From: Streptomyces mobaraensis NBRC 13819 = DSM 40847
GTDB lineage: Bacteria; Actinomycetota; Actinomycetes; Streptomycetales; Streptomycetaceae
Direction of reading: 5' to 3'
DNA length: 64,000 nucleotides
Assembly (NCBI RefSeq): GCF_017916255.1
Contig: NZ_CP072827.1
Location: forward strand, 5,171,501-5,235,500
Shown here one piece after another: positions 34,328 through 43,486 of this stretch. A model generated the notes under the pieces. The model was not told where the DNA came from and searched no databases. It saw only the letters and a list, made by a program, of their open reading frames with translations. Numbering within the stretch: position 1 is the stretch's first letter; each line of letters opens with the position of its first letter. A program made the position numbers and the translations under genes.

Positions 34328-34487
34328 GGGCGACCTCCTACGGGCCGGAGCCTGCGAGCGGCCCGCGGCGGGCCCGGCGGCTCGGTGGCACCCGGTAACG
34401 TTCCCTGCCCGCCGCCCGGGTACGCGCCAGGGACGCCGTACGGCGCACGCCGTGCCGGGCTCCGGCCTCGGCGTCGCGGCTTCCCCC

Positions 34488-35207
34488 TCAGCCCCCGCTC
34501 AGCCAGCGGTAACGCAGCTCCGGCCGTCCCACCTGCCCGTACAGCGGTGCCCGCGCCGCCCGGCCGGTGCCGACCAGGTGTTCCAGGTAGCGGCGGGCGG
34601 TGATCCGGGAGATGCCCACCGCGCCGCCGGCCGTGGTGGCGGAGAGGCCGTCCGGGCCCGCCGCGCGCAGCGTGTCCGTGATCGCCGCCAGGGTGTCGGT
34701 GCTCAGGCCCTTGGGCAGCACGGCGGGGCGGGGGGCGCGCAGCGCGCCGAGCGCGCGGTCCACCTCGTCCTGGCCGCTGGCCTCGCCCGCGACGGACCGG
34801 AACTCGGCGTACCGCACCAGCCGGTCGCGCAGGGTGGTGAAGGTGAACGGCTTGAGCACGTACTGCACCACGCCCAGCGACACGCCCTCCCGGACGACGG
34901 CCAGGTCGCGGGCCGAGGTGACGGCGATGACGTCCGCCGTGTGCCCGGCGGAGCGCAGCGAGCGCAGCAGCCGCAGTCCGTGGCCGTCGGGGAGGTAGAG
35001 GTCGAGGAGCAGCAGGTCGGCGGGGGAGCGCTTGAGGAACTGCGAGGCGTCGCCCACCGAGCGCGCCACCCCGGCCACGGCGAAGCCCGGGACGCGCCGG
35101 ACGTAGAGGGCGTGGGCGTCGGCGGCCACCGGGTCGTCCTCCACGACGAGGACGCGGATCGGTGGCGTCGGCGGTGGTGGCGCCGTGGGTGGCGCGGGGG
35201 GTGTCAC
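34488..35207 (-). CDS. Response regulator of the CitB/DcuR family
   Basis: A 239-residue regulator. After a proline-rich leader the receiver domain begins IRVLVVEDDPVAADAHALYV with phospho-acceptor Asp69 in LLLLDLYLPDGHG and the YVLKPF lysine. The C-terminus (SATTAGGAVGISRITARRYLEHLVGTGRA) is the winged-helix domain typical of CitB/DpiA/DcuR. GTG start overlaps the kinase stop by 4 bases. Expected target: the divergent dctA gene, via the dyad at 36904-36939. Confidence 0.92.
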   Translation of the reverse strand: MTPPAPPTAPPPPTPPIRVLVVEDDPVAADAHALYVRRVPGFAVAGVARSVGDASQFLKRSPADLLLLDLYLPDGHGLRLLRSLRSAGHTADVIAVTSARDLAVVREGVSLGVVQYVLKPFTFTTLRDRLVRYAEFRSVAGEASGQDEVDRALGALRAPRPAVLPKGLSTDTLAAITDTLRAAGPDGLSATTAGGAVGISRITARRYLEHLVGTGRAARAPLYGQVGRPELRYRWLSGG

Positions 35208-36865
35208 GGCCGCTCACCGGCTTCGCTCGGCGCCGCGGCGCTGCTGCCCAGCGGCAGCCGGACCGTGAACTCCGCGCCGCCGGACGGCGCTTGACTCGCC
35301 TCGACCGTCCCGCCGTTGCGCACCGCCGCCTGGCGGACCAGGGCGAGGCCCAGGCCGTGGCCGTGGGGGGCGTCGCCGGGGGCCTTGGTGGACCAGCCGC
35401 GGCGGAAGACCTCGTCGGCCGTGCCGGGGGCCAGCCCGGGGCCGGTGTCGGTGACGCGCAGCAGCAGGTCGTCGCCGTCCGGCCGGACGGTCACGGTGAC
35501 CCGGGCGGCGCCGGCGGGGAGGCCGTCGCCGGGGCGGGGACCGGCCGCGTCCACCGCGTTGTCGATGAGGTTGCCGAGGACGGTGACCAGGTCGCGGGTG
35601 GGCAGGCCGGGCGGCAGCAGGCCGTCGTCCACGTGGCTGTCGGGGGAGAGCAGCAGTTCCACGCCGTGCTCGTTGGCGTGGGCGGCCTTGCCGAGCAGCA
35701 GCGCGGCGAGGACGGGTTCGGCGACGGCGGCCACCACCTGGTCGGTGAGGGCCTGGGCGAGTTCGAGTTCGGCGGTGGCGAAGCCGATGGCCTCCTCGGC
35801 ACGGCCGAGTTCGATCAGCGAGACGACGGTGTGCAGCCGGTTGGCGGCCTCGTGCGCCTGGGAGCGCAGCGCCTCGGCGAAGCCGCGGACGGAGTCCAGT
35901 TCGCCGCTGAGGGCCTGGAGTTCGGTGTGGTCCCTGAGGGTGACGACGGTGCCGCGGCGCTGACCGCCGGAGACCGGCGAGGTGTTGACGACCAGCGTCC
36001 GGTCGGCGGTCAGGTGCAGTTCGTCGACGCGCGGCTCGGGCGCCAGCAGGGCGTCGGTCAGCGAGCGGGGCAGGCCGAGGTCGGTGACGTGCAGGCCGAC
36101 GGCGTCCGTCCCGCGCAGCCCGAGCAGTTCCCGGCCGCCGTCGTTGACGAGGGCCACCCTGCGCTGCCCGTCCAGCATCAGCAGCCCCTCGCGTACCGCG
36201 TGCAGGGCGGCCTCGTGGTAGTCGTGCATCCGGGCCAGCTCGGTGGCGTTCATTCCGTGGGTGTGCCGGCGCAGCCGCCGGTTGAGGACGTACGTACCGG
36301 CGCCGCCGAGCGCGAGGACGGCCGCGGCGAAGACGAGCAGGGCGACGACCTGACGGCGGTGGCGCGCGCTGATCGCGTCGACCGTGATGCCGGCGCTGAC
36401 CAGGGCGGTGACCCGGCCGTGCCGGTCCCGGACGGGGGCGACGGCCCGTACGGACGGGCCGAGCGTGCCGGTGTACGTCTCCGCGAACACCCGCCCCTCC
36501 AGCGCCGGCCCGGTGTGGCCCAGGAAGCGCTCGCCGATCCTGGCCGGGTCCGGGTGCGTCCAGCGGATGCCGCCCGGGCTCATGATCGTCACGAAGTCCA
36601 CGTCCGTGTCGTGCCGGACCCGCTCGGCGTAGGGCTGGAGCGTCCGCGAGGGGTCCTTCGTCCCGGCCGCCTCGGCGACGGCGGGGGACGCGGCCACCGC
36701 CGTCGCCGTCGCGGTCACCTGCCGGCGCGCGGCCCGCTCGGCCTCGGCGCGGTCGGAGATCCAGGCGAACGCGGCGCACCCCGCCACCACCGCGGCCACC
36801 AGCACGATCTGCACGGCGAAGAGCTGGCCGGCGAGGCTGCGGGAACGTATGCGAGGTGTGCGCAT
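35204..36865 (-). CDS. Sensor histidine kinase of the CitA/DcuS family
   Basis: A 553-residue membrane sensor. A first helix (about 12-34), an extracytoplasmic sensor domain (about 36-168) with WTHPDPARIGERFLGHTGPALEG, the signature of CitA/DcuS dicarboxylate sensors, a second helix (about 172-194), a PAS domain, the dimerisation helix with His338 in SQAHEAANRLHTVVSL, and an ATPase domain with GNLIDNAVDA, DTGPGL and GHGLGLALV. It should sense C4-dicarboxylates or citrate outside the cell and signal to the coupled regulator. Confidence 0.93.
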   Translation of the reverse strand: MRTPRIRSRSLAGQLFAVQIVLVAAVVAGCAAFAWISDRAEAERAARRQVTATATAVAASPAVAEAAGTKDPSRTLQPYAERVRHDTDVDFVTIMSPGGIRWTHPDPARIGERFLGHTGPALEGRVFAETYTGTLGPSVRAVAPVRDRHGRVTALVSAGITVDAISARHRRQVVALLVFAAAVLALGGAGTYVLNRRLRRHTHGMNATELARMHDYHEAALHAVREGLLMLDGQRRVALVNDGGRELLGLRGTDAVGLHVTDLGLPRSLTDALLAPEPRVDELHLTADRTLVVNTSPVSGGQRRGTVVTLRDHTELQALSGELDSVRGFAEALRSQAHEAANRLHTVVSLIELGRAEEAIGFATAELELAQALTDQVVAAVAEPVLAALLLGKAAHANEHGVELLLSPDSHVDDGLLPPGLPTRDLVTVLGNLIDNAVDAAGPRPGDGLPAGAARVTVTVRPDGDDLLLRVTDTGPGLAPGTADEVFRRGWSTKAPGDAPHGHGLGLALVRQAAVRNGGTVEASQAPSGGAEFTVRLPLGSSAAAPSEAGERP

Positions 36866-36903
36866 GGCCGACAGTGTGCACCGCGGTCCATTCGTGAACG
36901 TAA

Positions 36904-36939
36904 TGCACGCAAGGGTGACCGCGGTCACAGCGGCGTGCA
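36904..36939. promoter_or_regulatory. 36-bp nested dyad between the dcuS-like gene and dctA
   Basis: The core GTGACCGCGGTCAC (36915-36928) is a perfect 14-bp palindrome. It is flanked symmetrically by TGCACGC (36904-36910) and GCGTGCA (36933-36939), sharing the same centre (36921.5). It lies 39 bp upstream of the kinase gene and 91 bp upstream of dctA, and overlaps where both promoters should be. Likely binding site for the adjacent response regulator. Confidence 0.65.
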
Positions 36940-37030
36940 TAGTCTCCGGGACCCCCCTCACGGGAACGGGACCCCGCCGAACGGACGGGCGGGGCCGGCC
37001 CGCAGGAGCCGCGACGACGAGGAGCCCCAC

Positions 37031-38479
37031 GTGACACCCGTGACGACGACGTCACCGTCCACCCCACCGGGACCGCCGGACCGGCCGGGACCGCCCGGAC
37101 CGTCGGGACCGCCCGGACCGTCGGCAGGGCCGGCCGGGAAGCGGGACCGGACCCACTACCTCTACCTCGCCGTCATCGCGGCGGTGCTGGCCGGTATCGC
37201 GGTCGGCTTCGCCGCCCCCGGCACGGCCGTCGAACTCAAGCCGCTGGGCACGGGATTCGTCAATCTCATCAAGATGATGATCTCGCCCGTCATCTTCTGC
37301 ACGATCGTGCTCGGCATCGGATCGGTCCGCAAGGCCGCCAAGGTCGGCGCGGTGGGCGGGCTGGCGCTCGGCTACTTCCTGCTGATGTCGAGCGTGGCGC
37401 TGGCCGTCGGCCTGCTCGTCGGCAACCTGCTGGAGCCCGGCAGCGGCCTGCACCTGACGGAGGCCCTCCGGCACGCCGGCGAGGCGCAGGCCAAGAACGC
37501 GCACGAGTCCACCACCGCGTTCCTCCTCGGCATCATCCCCACCACCCTGGTGTCCGCCCTCACCGGCGGCGAGGTGCTGCAGACGCTGCTGGTCGCGCTG
37601 CTGGTGGGCTTCGGCCTGCAGGCCATGGGCGGCGCGGGGGAGCCGGTGCTGCACGGTGTCGGCCACCTTCAGAAGCTGGTCTTCCGGATCCTGTCCATGA
37701 TCATGTGGGTGGCGCCGGTGGGCGCCTTCGGCGCCATCGCCGCGGTGGTCGGGGCGACGGGCGTCGACGCGCTGAAGTCGCTGGCCGTCATCATGATCGG
37801 CTTCTATACGACCTGTCTGCTGTTCGTCGTGGTGATTCTGGGGACGCTGCTGCGCCTGGTGGCCGGGGTGAACATCTTCCGGCTTCTGAAGTACCTGGGA
37901 CGGGAGTTCCTGCTGATCCTCTCCACCTCGTCGTCGGAGTCGGCGCTGCCCCGGCTCATCGCGAAGATGGAGCACCTGGGCGTCAGCCGGCCCGTCGTCG
38001 GCATCACCGTGCCGACCGGCTACTCGTTCAACCTCGACGGCACCGCCATCTACCTGACGATGGCCTCGCTGTTCATCGCGGAGGCGATGGGCACGCCGCT
38101 CGACCTGGGGCAGCAGGTCTCGCTGCTGCTGTTCATGATCATCGCGTCCAAGGGCGCGGCGGGCGTCACCGGCGCCGGGCTGGCCACCCTCGCGGGCGGC
38201 CTCCAGTCGCACCGGCCCGAACTCGTCGACGGCGTCGGCCTGATCGTCGGCATCGACCGCTTCATGAGCGAGGCGCGCGCCATGACCAACTTCGCCGGGA
38301 ACGCGGTCGCGACGGTGCTCGTCGGCACCTGGACGAAGGAGATCGACCGGGAGCGGGCCCAGGAGGTCCTCGCCGGGCGGCTGCCCTTCGACGAGAGCAC
38401 GCTGACGGCGGAGGACGGCGGCCACGGAGCGCCGCCGCCGGAACCGCGGGAGGCGGAGCGGGCGGCGGCGGGCGTCTGA
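37031..38479 (+). CDS. dctA: C4-dicarboxylate:cation symporter DctA
   Basis: A 482-residue transporter of the DAACS family that imports succinate, fumarate and malate. The N-terminal 35 residues are Pro/Gly-rich and nonconserved. Then come eight membrane segments and two re-entrant loops, including the family motifs STSSSESALPRLIAKME, TVPTGYSFNLDGTAIYLTMA and FAGNAVATVLVGTW. GTG start with GAGGAG upstream. It is divergent from a DcuS/DcuR-like pair that probably induces it. Confidence 0.95.
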   Translation: MTPVTTTSPSTPPGPPDRPGPPGPSGPPGPSAGPAGKRDRTHYLYLAVIAAVLAGIAVGFAAPGTAVELKPLGTGFVNLIKMMISPVIFCTIVLGIGSVRKAAKVGAVGGLALGYFLLMSSVALAVGLLVGNLLEPGSGLHLTEALRHAGEAQAKNAHESTTAFLLGIIPTTLVSALTGGEVLQTLLVALLVGFGLQAMGGAGEPVLHGVGHLQKLVFRILSMIMWVAPVGAFGAIAAVVGATGVDALKSLAVIMIGFYTTCLLFVVVILGTLLRLVAGVNIFRLLKYLGREFLLILSTSSSESALPRLIAKMEHLGVSRPVVGITVPTGYSFNLDGTAIYLTMASLFIAEAMGTPLDLGQQVSLLLFMIIASKGAAGVTGAGLATLAGGLQSHRPELVDGVGLIVGIDRFMSEARAMTNFAGNAVATVLVGTWTKEIDRERAQEVLAGRLPFDESTLTAEDGGHGAPPPEPREAERAAAGV

Positions 38480-38551
38480 GGGCGTCTGAGGACGGCGGTG
38501 CGTTCTCGGTGGGCGCGTGCGTCGGTGACGCGTCGGTGACACGTCCCAGGG

Positions 38552-38577
38552 GCGCCGGGCGGGGTTCCGCCCGGCGC
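38552..38577 (+). terminator. Terminator after dctA
   Basis: GCGCCGGGCGG (38552-38562) and CCGCCCGGCGC (38567-38577) form a perfect 11-bp stem with loop GGTT. Confidence 0.65.
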
Positions 38578-38579
38578 TC

Positions 38580-38816
38580 CGGTGCGTGTTCGGTGGGGGC
38601 GGCTCGCCGCCGTGTGGTCCGACGGGGGGCAACTGGTCGTCGCGTGTTCCGGCGGGGGTCGGCTCGCCGCCGTGTGTTCCGGCGGGAGTCAACCGGCCGT
38701 CTTGTCCGGCGGGGGTCAATTCGCCGTCGCGAGTTCCGACGGGCGGTCGGCTCACCGCCGTGTGTCCCGGCGGGCGGTCGGCCCGTCGCCGCGTCCGCCG
38801 CTGTCCCGGCGGGCGG
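38580..38816. repeat. Degenerate tandem repeat, unit about 30-36 bp
   Basis: Variants of GTGTTCCGGCGGGGGTCGG / CTCGCCGCCGTGTG recur at least six times across 237 bp, right up to the stop of the tetR gene. All frames give only Arg/Gly/Pro-rich repeats, so it is probably noncoding. Copies are imperfect, as in old slippage arrays. Confidence 0.6.
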
Positions 38817-39440
38817 TCAGCCCGCCGCCGTGTCCTCCGCCGCGATCCGTTCCACCAGTTCCGCCGCCTCGTCCGCCCGGACGCCCGCCGCCGTCAGGAC
38901 CGTCACGGCGGCCGAGCGGCCCGCCCGCTCGGGCGGCAGCAGCCCGTCGTTGACGGCCTGGAGCAGTCCGAACAGGATCTGCTCGTGCACGTAGGCGAGG
39001 GCCGCCGCGGGCAGTACGGACGTGAACCGTCCCGCCTCCAGACCGCGCCGCAGCAGCGCCTCGCTCTCCCGCCGGACCGGCTCCAGCCGGCGCAGGATGC
39101 CCTCCACCGTGACGCTGCGCTGCGCCATGGAGACCAGCAGCCGGTAGCCGTCGGCGATCTCCCACACCGCGAGGATCGCGCGGGCCAGCGCCTCCGCCGC
39201 ATCGCCCGGGTCGCCGACCGCCCGCAGCGCCTCGGCCCGTGCCGCGCCGACCGTCTCCGCCGCGTCGTCCACCAGGGCCGCGACCAGCGCGTCGCGGCCG
39301 GGGAAGTGGCCGTAGACGGTACGGCGTACGACGCCGGCCGCCCGGGCGATCTGGTCCATGCTCGCCTCGGGGTCGCGCAGCAGCTCCGCGAGGGCGACGT
39401 CCAGGATGCGGCGGCGATTGGCGTTCGCTCTGCCGGTCAT
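38817..39440 (-). CDS. TetR-family repressor of the adjacent MFS gene
   Basis: A 207-residue regulator: MTGRANANRRRILDVALAELL, then the HTH ASMDQIARAAGVVRRTVYGHFPGRDALVAALV (about 28-58) and a C-terminal ligand domain. ATG at 39440 is chosen because the TetR domain starts there; the upstream frame extension is noncoding promoter DNA. It is divergent from a drug-efflux gene, with two operator-like sites between. Confidence 0.92.
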   Translation of the reverse strand: MTGRANANRRRILDVALAELLRDPEASMDQIARAAGVVRRTVYGHFPGRDALVAALVDDAAETVGAARAEALRAVGDPGDAAEALARAILAVWEIADGYRLLVSMAQRSVTVEGILRRLEPVRRESEALLRRGLEAGRFTSVLPAAALAYVHEQILFGLLQAVNDGLLPPERAGRSAAVTVLTAAGVRADEAAELVERIAAEDTAAG

Positions 39441-39524
39441 CGGTTCTCTTCTCCGTCGGGCCCGTCCGGCCCGCCCAGGGCCTTCTGCCTCCTCATTTTG
39501 CACACCGCCGTCCACCCCCCGTAC

Positions 39525-39561
39525 ATTGCACAGCAGTGTGTAATTGCACAACCCTGTGCAA
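39525..39561. promoter_or_regulatory. Two adjacent operator sites for the TetR repressor
   Basis: Site 1 is ATTGCACA-GCAG-TGTGTAAT (39525-39544, one mismatch between arms). Site 2 is TTGCACA-ACCC-TGTGCAA (39544-39561, perfect arms). A further TTGCACA half-site is at 39498-39504. They sit between the divergent tetR and MFS genes, 35 bp before the MFS start. Confidence 0.75.
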
Positions 39562-39595
39562 GATCGAGTGCAAGATCGAGGAAAGGAAGGTTGCC

Positions 39596-41269
39596 ATGCG
39601 CCTGGGGATATCGCGTCCCGTCGACGCGATGGACGGGCCGTACGCGCGACGCTGGTGGGCACTGGGGGTGCTCTGCATCAGCCTGCTGATCATCGTCATG
39701 GCGAACACGTCGCTGACGGTGGCCGCCCCGGACATGGTCCAGAGCCTCGGTCTCGGCAGCTCCGACCTCCAGTGGGTCATCGACGGCTACACCGTCCCGT
39801 ACGCCGCGCTGATGCTGATCCTGGGCGCGGTCGGTGACAAGTACAGCCGCCGCGGCGCCCTCGTGCTCGGCCTGCTCGTGTTCGCCGGGGCGTCGGTCGC
39901 GGGCTCGCTGGTGGACAGCGCGGGGGGCGTCATCGCGTCCCGCGCGGCGATGGGCGTCGGCGCGGCCATGATCATGCCGGCGACCCTGTCGCTGCTCGCC
40001 GCCACTTTCCCGCGCGCCGAGCGGGCCAAGGCCATCACCATCTGGACGGCCACCGCCGGTCTCGCCATCGCCGTCGGCCCGCTGGTCGCGGGCGCGCTGC
40101 TGGAGGACCACGGCTGGGCCTCGACGTTCCTCATCAACGTGCCGATCGCGCTGCTGGGCGCGGTGGGCGCGCTGTTCCTGGTGCCGCCTTCCAAGGCGGA
40201 GAACGCCGAGAACGCTGCGAAGATCGACTACATCGGCGGCCTGCTGTCCGTCATCTGGGTCGGCTCCCTGATCTACATGATCATCGAGGGTCCGCACTTC
40301 GGCTGGGGCGCCAAGGCCATCACGGCCGCGGTAGTGGCCGGAGTCGGCTTCGTCTGCTTCGTGCTGTGGGAGCTGCGCCACCCGCGTCCGGTGCTGGACG
40401 TGCGCCGGTTCGCCAAGCGGGCCTTCGCGGGCTCGACGCTGGCGGTCGCCCTGTTCTTCCTCGCCGTCTTCGGCGCGTTCTACTACCTGACGCAGCACCT
40501 GCAGTTCGTCCTCGGCTACTCGCCGCTGGACACCGGCGTCCGGATGCTGCCGCTGGCCGGCGCGGTGTTCGTGGGCGGCGCGCTGACCGCGTTCCTCACC
40601 CCGCGCTTCGGCATGAAGATCACGGTCGCGCTGGGCATGACTGTGGGCACGGTCGCCATCGCGCTGCTCACCCGCGTCGACGCGTCCTCCTCCTACGACG
40701 ACTTCGTGCTGCCGCTGATCATCCTGGGTCTGGCCATCGGCCTGTCCCTGTCGCCCTGCACCAACGCCATCATGGGCTCCTTCCCGGAGAGCCAGCTGGG
40801 CGTCGGCGGTGCCGTCAACAGCACCTCCATCGAGCTCGGCGGCTCCCTCGGCATCGCCATCCTCGGCACGGTGCTCGCCAAGACGTACTCCTCCAACCTC
40901 GGTGACGCCGCCGCCAAGGCCGCCGCCGCGGGCGGCCCCAAGCTGCCGGAGAAGGCGCTCTCCGCCGCCCAGGACTCGGTCGGCGCGGGCCTCTACGTCG
41001 CCAAGGAGGTCGGCAAGCAGGTCGCGGCCGGTGCCGCGCCCAAGGTCGGCCCGGAGAAGGCCGCCGCGCTCGGCGCCCAGCAGGCCCAGACCGTCGTGGA
41101 CGCCGTCCACAAGGCGTTCGCCGACTCGGTCGCCCACACCAGCGTCGTCGGCGCCGTGATCCTCGGCATCGGCACCGTCGTCGTCGCCTTCCTCCTCCCG
41201 CGCAAGGCGTCCCAGCCGCAGCCCGCCGCGGCGGAGCGCTCGGAGGAGCGGGAGACCGAGCGGGTCTGA
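39596..41269 (+). CDS. MFS drug efflux transporter, DHA2 (14-helix) family
   Basis: A 557-residue transporter. Family motifs include DLQWVIDGYTVPYAALMLILGAVGDKYSRR (motif A region) and SRAAMGVGAAMIMPATLSLL (motif C region). A long Ala/Lys-rich extracytoplasmic loop (about 440-510) precedes the last helix, as in relatives of EmrB/QacA. ATG at 39596 has GAAAGGAAGG upstream. It is probably repressed by the divergent TetR protein and induced by its substrate. A 19-bp-stem terminator follows. Confidence 0.93.
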   Translation: MRLGISRPVDAMDGPYARRWWALGVLCISLLIIVMANTSLTVAAPDMVQSLGLGSSDLQWVIDGYTVPYAALMLILGAVGDKYSRRGALVLGLLVFAGASVAGSLVDSAGGVIASRAAMGVGAAMIMPATLSLLAATFPRAERAKAITIWTATAGLAIAVGPLVAGALLEDHGWASTFLINVPIALLGAVGALFLVPPSKAENAENAAKIDYIGGLLSVIWVGSLIYMIIEGPHFGWGAKAITAAVVAGVGFVCFVLWELRHPRPVLDVRRFAKRAFAGSTLAVALFFLAVFGAFYYLTQHLQFVLGYSPLDTGVRMLPLAGAVFVGGALTAFLTPRFGMKITVALGMTVGTVAIALLTRVDASSSYDDFVLPLIILGLAIGLSLSPCTNAIMGSFPESQLGVGGAVNSTSIELGGSLGIAILGTVLAKTYSSNLGDAAAKAAAAGGPKLPEKALSAAQDSVGAGLYVAKEVGKQVAAGAAPKVGPEKAAALGAQQAQTVVDAVHKAFADSVAHTSVVGAVILGIGTVVVAFLLPRKASQPQPAAAERSEERETERV

Positions 41270-41283
41270 CCGCGCTGCTCCCA

Positions 41284-41328
41284 CCGACGGGGTGGGGCCG
41301 GGACGATGCCCCGGCCCCACCCCGTCGG
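41284..41328 (+). terminator. Strong terminator after the MFS gene
   Basis: Perfect 19-bp inverted repeat: arms 41284-41302 and 41310-41328 (starting CCGACGGGGTGGGG), loop of 7 bases. Confidence 0.8.
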
Positions 41329-41427
41329 CTTGTGCGGTCCCGCTTTCCCCGCGACAGGTCGTGTCACCGGCGCCGGCGCCGCGGGTACGTGGAGGTCAGC
41401 GCCGGTACGCCGCTGGGCCCGACCGGC

Positions 41428-41952
41428 TCACCCGCCGACGGAGCCGTGGCCGCCGCCCGTCCGGAGGTAGACGGGAACGCCGTCCCCCAACGCGGCGACG
41501 GCGGCGGCGAACCGCCGGGTCAGACGGGGGCTCAGCAGCCCCCGCGCCCGCCCGGGCGCGACGAACGACAGCCCGGACAGCTCCCCGTCGCAGGGCCGAA
41601 GGCGGGCGGCCGTCGCCGCGTCGAGCACGCCACCGTCGAAGACGAAGGCGATCAGATCGTCCCAAGGCCCGTGCGGCGCCACCCAGTCGACGACGAGCAG
41701 CCCTCGGATCGCCGCAACCAGACCCAACTCCTCCCGCAACTCCCGCACCGCGGCGACATCAGGAGCCTCATTGGCCTCGGCCATCCCGCCGGGGAGGTCC
41801 CATCCGGGCTTGTAGGTGGGCTTGACCAGCAGGAAGCCCCCGGTCTGGTCCCGGAGCAGCACGTCGGCGCTCACGCGCTTGCGCGCCTGTCTGGCGTTGC
41901 CTTCCGCCAGGTAGGCGTTCCACGCCTCGGGATCGGAAGGGTCCGGGCTCAT
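41428..41952 (-). CDS. NUDIX hydrolase
   Basis: A 174-residue hydrolase with a complete Nudix box (GMAEANEAPDVAAVRELREELGL, matching G-x5-E-x7-RE-U-x-EE-x-G-U). The preceding KPTYKPGWDLPGG is typical of the MutT-like group. Its ATG overlaps the stop of the frameshifted regulator gene (ATGA), so it was once translationally coupled to it. Substrate (nucleotide or sugar nucleotide) unknown. Confidence 0.92.
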   Translation of the reverse strand: MSPDPSDPEAWNAYLAEGNARQARKRVSADVLLRDQTGGFLLVKPTYKPGWDLPGGMAEANEAPDVAAVRELREELGLVAAIRGLLVVDWVAPHGPWDDLIAFVFDGGVLDAATAARLRPCDGELSGLSFVAPGRARGLLSPRLTRRFAAAVAALGDGVPVYLRTGGGHGSVGG

Positions 41953-43189
41953 GTCTCCGTGCCTTCGCCACGCTGCGGGATCAGGTCGGCGAGGAGCAGG
42001 GATCGCGTTCTCGTGAAGTCGTCCAGTCTCGCTGCGAACTCACGCCGGGGCGGGTGGTCGCATCGCTGCCTCAGCCGGTGTCCGAGAGCTGCCATGCGGC
42101 GCATCACGCGCACCGATCCGAGGGCCGGACTGATGGTGAGCAGGTCTGCCCCGTGGTGCACGACTGCGTCCCAGTCGGCGCGACGAGCGTGGACGTCGAC
42201 CAGAGTGATGCGGTTCGACGCGAGTGAGCGCACCCTGTGCGCCTCGCGCAGCGTGATGGCCCGTTCCGCGTAGGCGACGGCCCGGTCGTAGTCCGCCAGG
42301 TCCCGGGCGACGAGAGCGGCTTCGCCGGAGAGGGCGGCCGTGTCGAAGGGGCTCACCCAGGGATGAGCCGCCGCCGGAGGCCGTTCCAGGGCCTCATGCG
42401 CTCGATCGAGGGAGCGAAAGGCCGCGACTCGTCGCCCTGTCGCCGCGGCGGCTCTCGCGCTCATCGCGCCGAGCCGGGCGTCGGGCCACGGGCGGCGATG
42501 TCCGGGCCGGCGGCCGCCCAATGCGCGGCCTTCGACGGATCTCCCGTCTGGAGCGCGAGGTGACTGATGCCTACCGCTACGTTGCCGGCCGACGACCAGT
42601 CCCCGGATGCGTGAGCCAGGTGCGAAGCGCGCTGAAAGTGCCTGGCCGCGAGTGCGTCGCGTCCGGAGTCGTGGGCCGTCCAACCGGCCATCTCCGAGAA
42701 CGCGGCCGCCTCCCCCGAAGGCTTGGACATCGCCTTCGGAATCGACGAGCCGCCGGGCGACCTTCTCGTTGAGTGATGCGGCACGGCCTGGTACAAGCGC
42801 CCGCCACCCGCTGCCTTGTCCGCCTCGCGGAACGTGGTCACGACGGAGACATCGTCACCTGCCGGTGCGGTCTGCGCTTCGATTCCGGACGGTGGCGGCT
42901 GTGGTTCCCAGGGGCGGCTCGCGATGCCCAACAGCCGCCCGGGGATACGGAGTCCGTCGGCGATCTCCTCGAAGACCGACAGCTTTTCGACCCGGCTCTT
43001 CCCGTTCATGTAGTCGTAGAGCCGTCCCTGCGAAATGCCGGCCGGCTCGGCGAGGCGGCGGGTGCTGACGCCAGGGTGGTTGAGCATGCGGAAGACCGCT
43101 CCCATGTCGCGCCGCGCGCACGCGTCGGCGAACCGAGCGTCGTCGAGCAGCCCCGCCACGACATGCCCTGGGTACTGCGCCCGCTTCAC
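41949..43189 (-). pseudogene. HTH regulator with TPR-like C-terminus, frameshifted
   Basis: Two overlapping frames make one protein. The 5' frame (43189-42461) gives an HTH domain (VFRMLNHPGVSTRRLAEPAGISQGRLYDYMNG) and the first TPR-like repeats, then stops after AAHWAAAGPDIAARG. The continuation, PWPDARLGAMSARAAAATGRRVAAF... to LLADLIPQRGEGTET, is in another frame up to 41949. The break is near 42485, where the minus strand reads CGTGGCCCGAC. A RGPWPD motif would need CGTGGCC twice, so loss of one 7-bp repeat unit explains it. A sequencing error cannot be excluded. Confidence 0.75.
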
Positions 43190-43486
43190 CGCGCTCCTCC
43201 CCTGGTGTAAGTCGAAGCGTAGACCTCAGAGGCGCGCATGACTCCGCCTTGGTGCCACCTCATGCGGTCACTTGGACAGCCGGGGGGACCGTTCACTGGA
43301 AGCAACCGATGCCCGGCCCGGCCTTCTGGCCTGGGCCCGAACTTCAAGGCGACTGTTGATGAGTCTGCCCCCTCCACTCTGCACTCCGGCGGCCCGCTCC
43401 TTTACCCGTCACGAGAGGAGCGCGGTGTCTGCCGCCGGTACGCAGGCAAGTGCGCGATGACCCGCGCGGCCGGGTGGGGCACCGCC

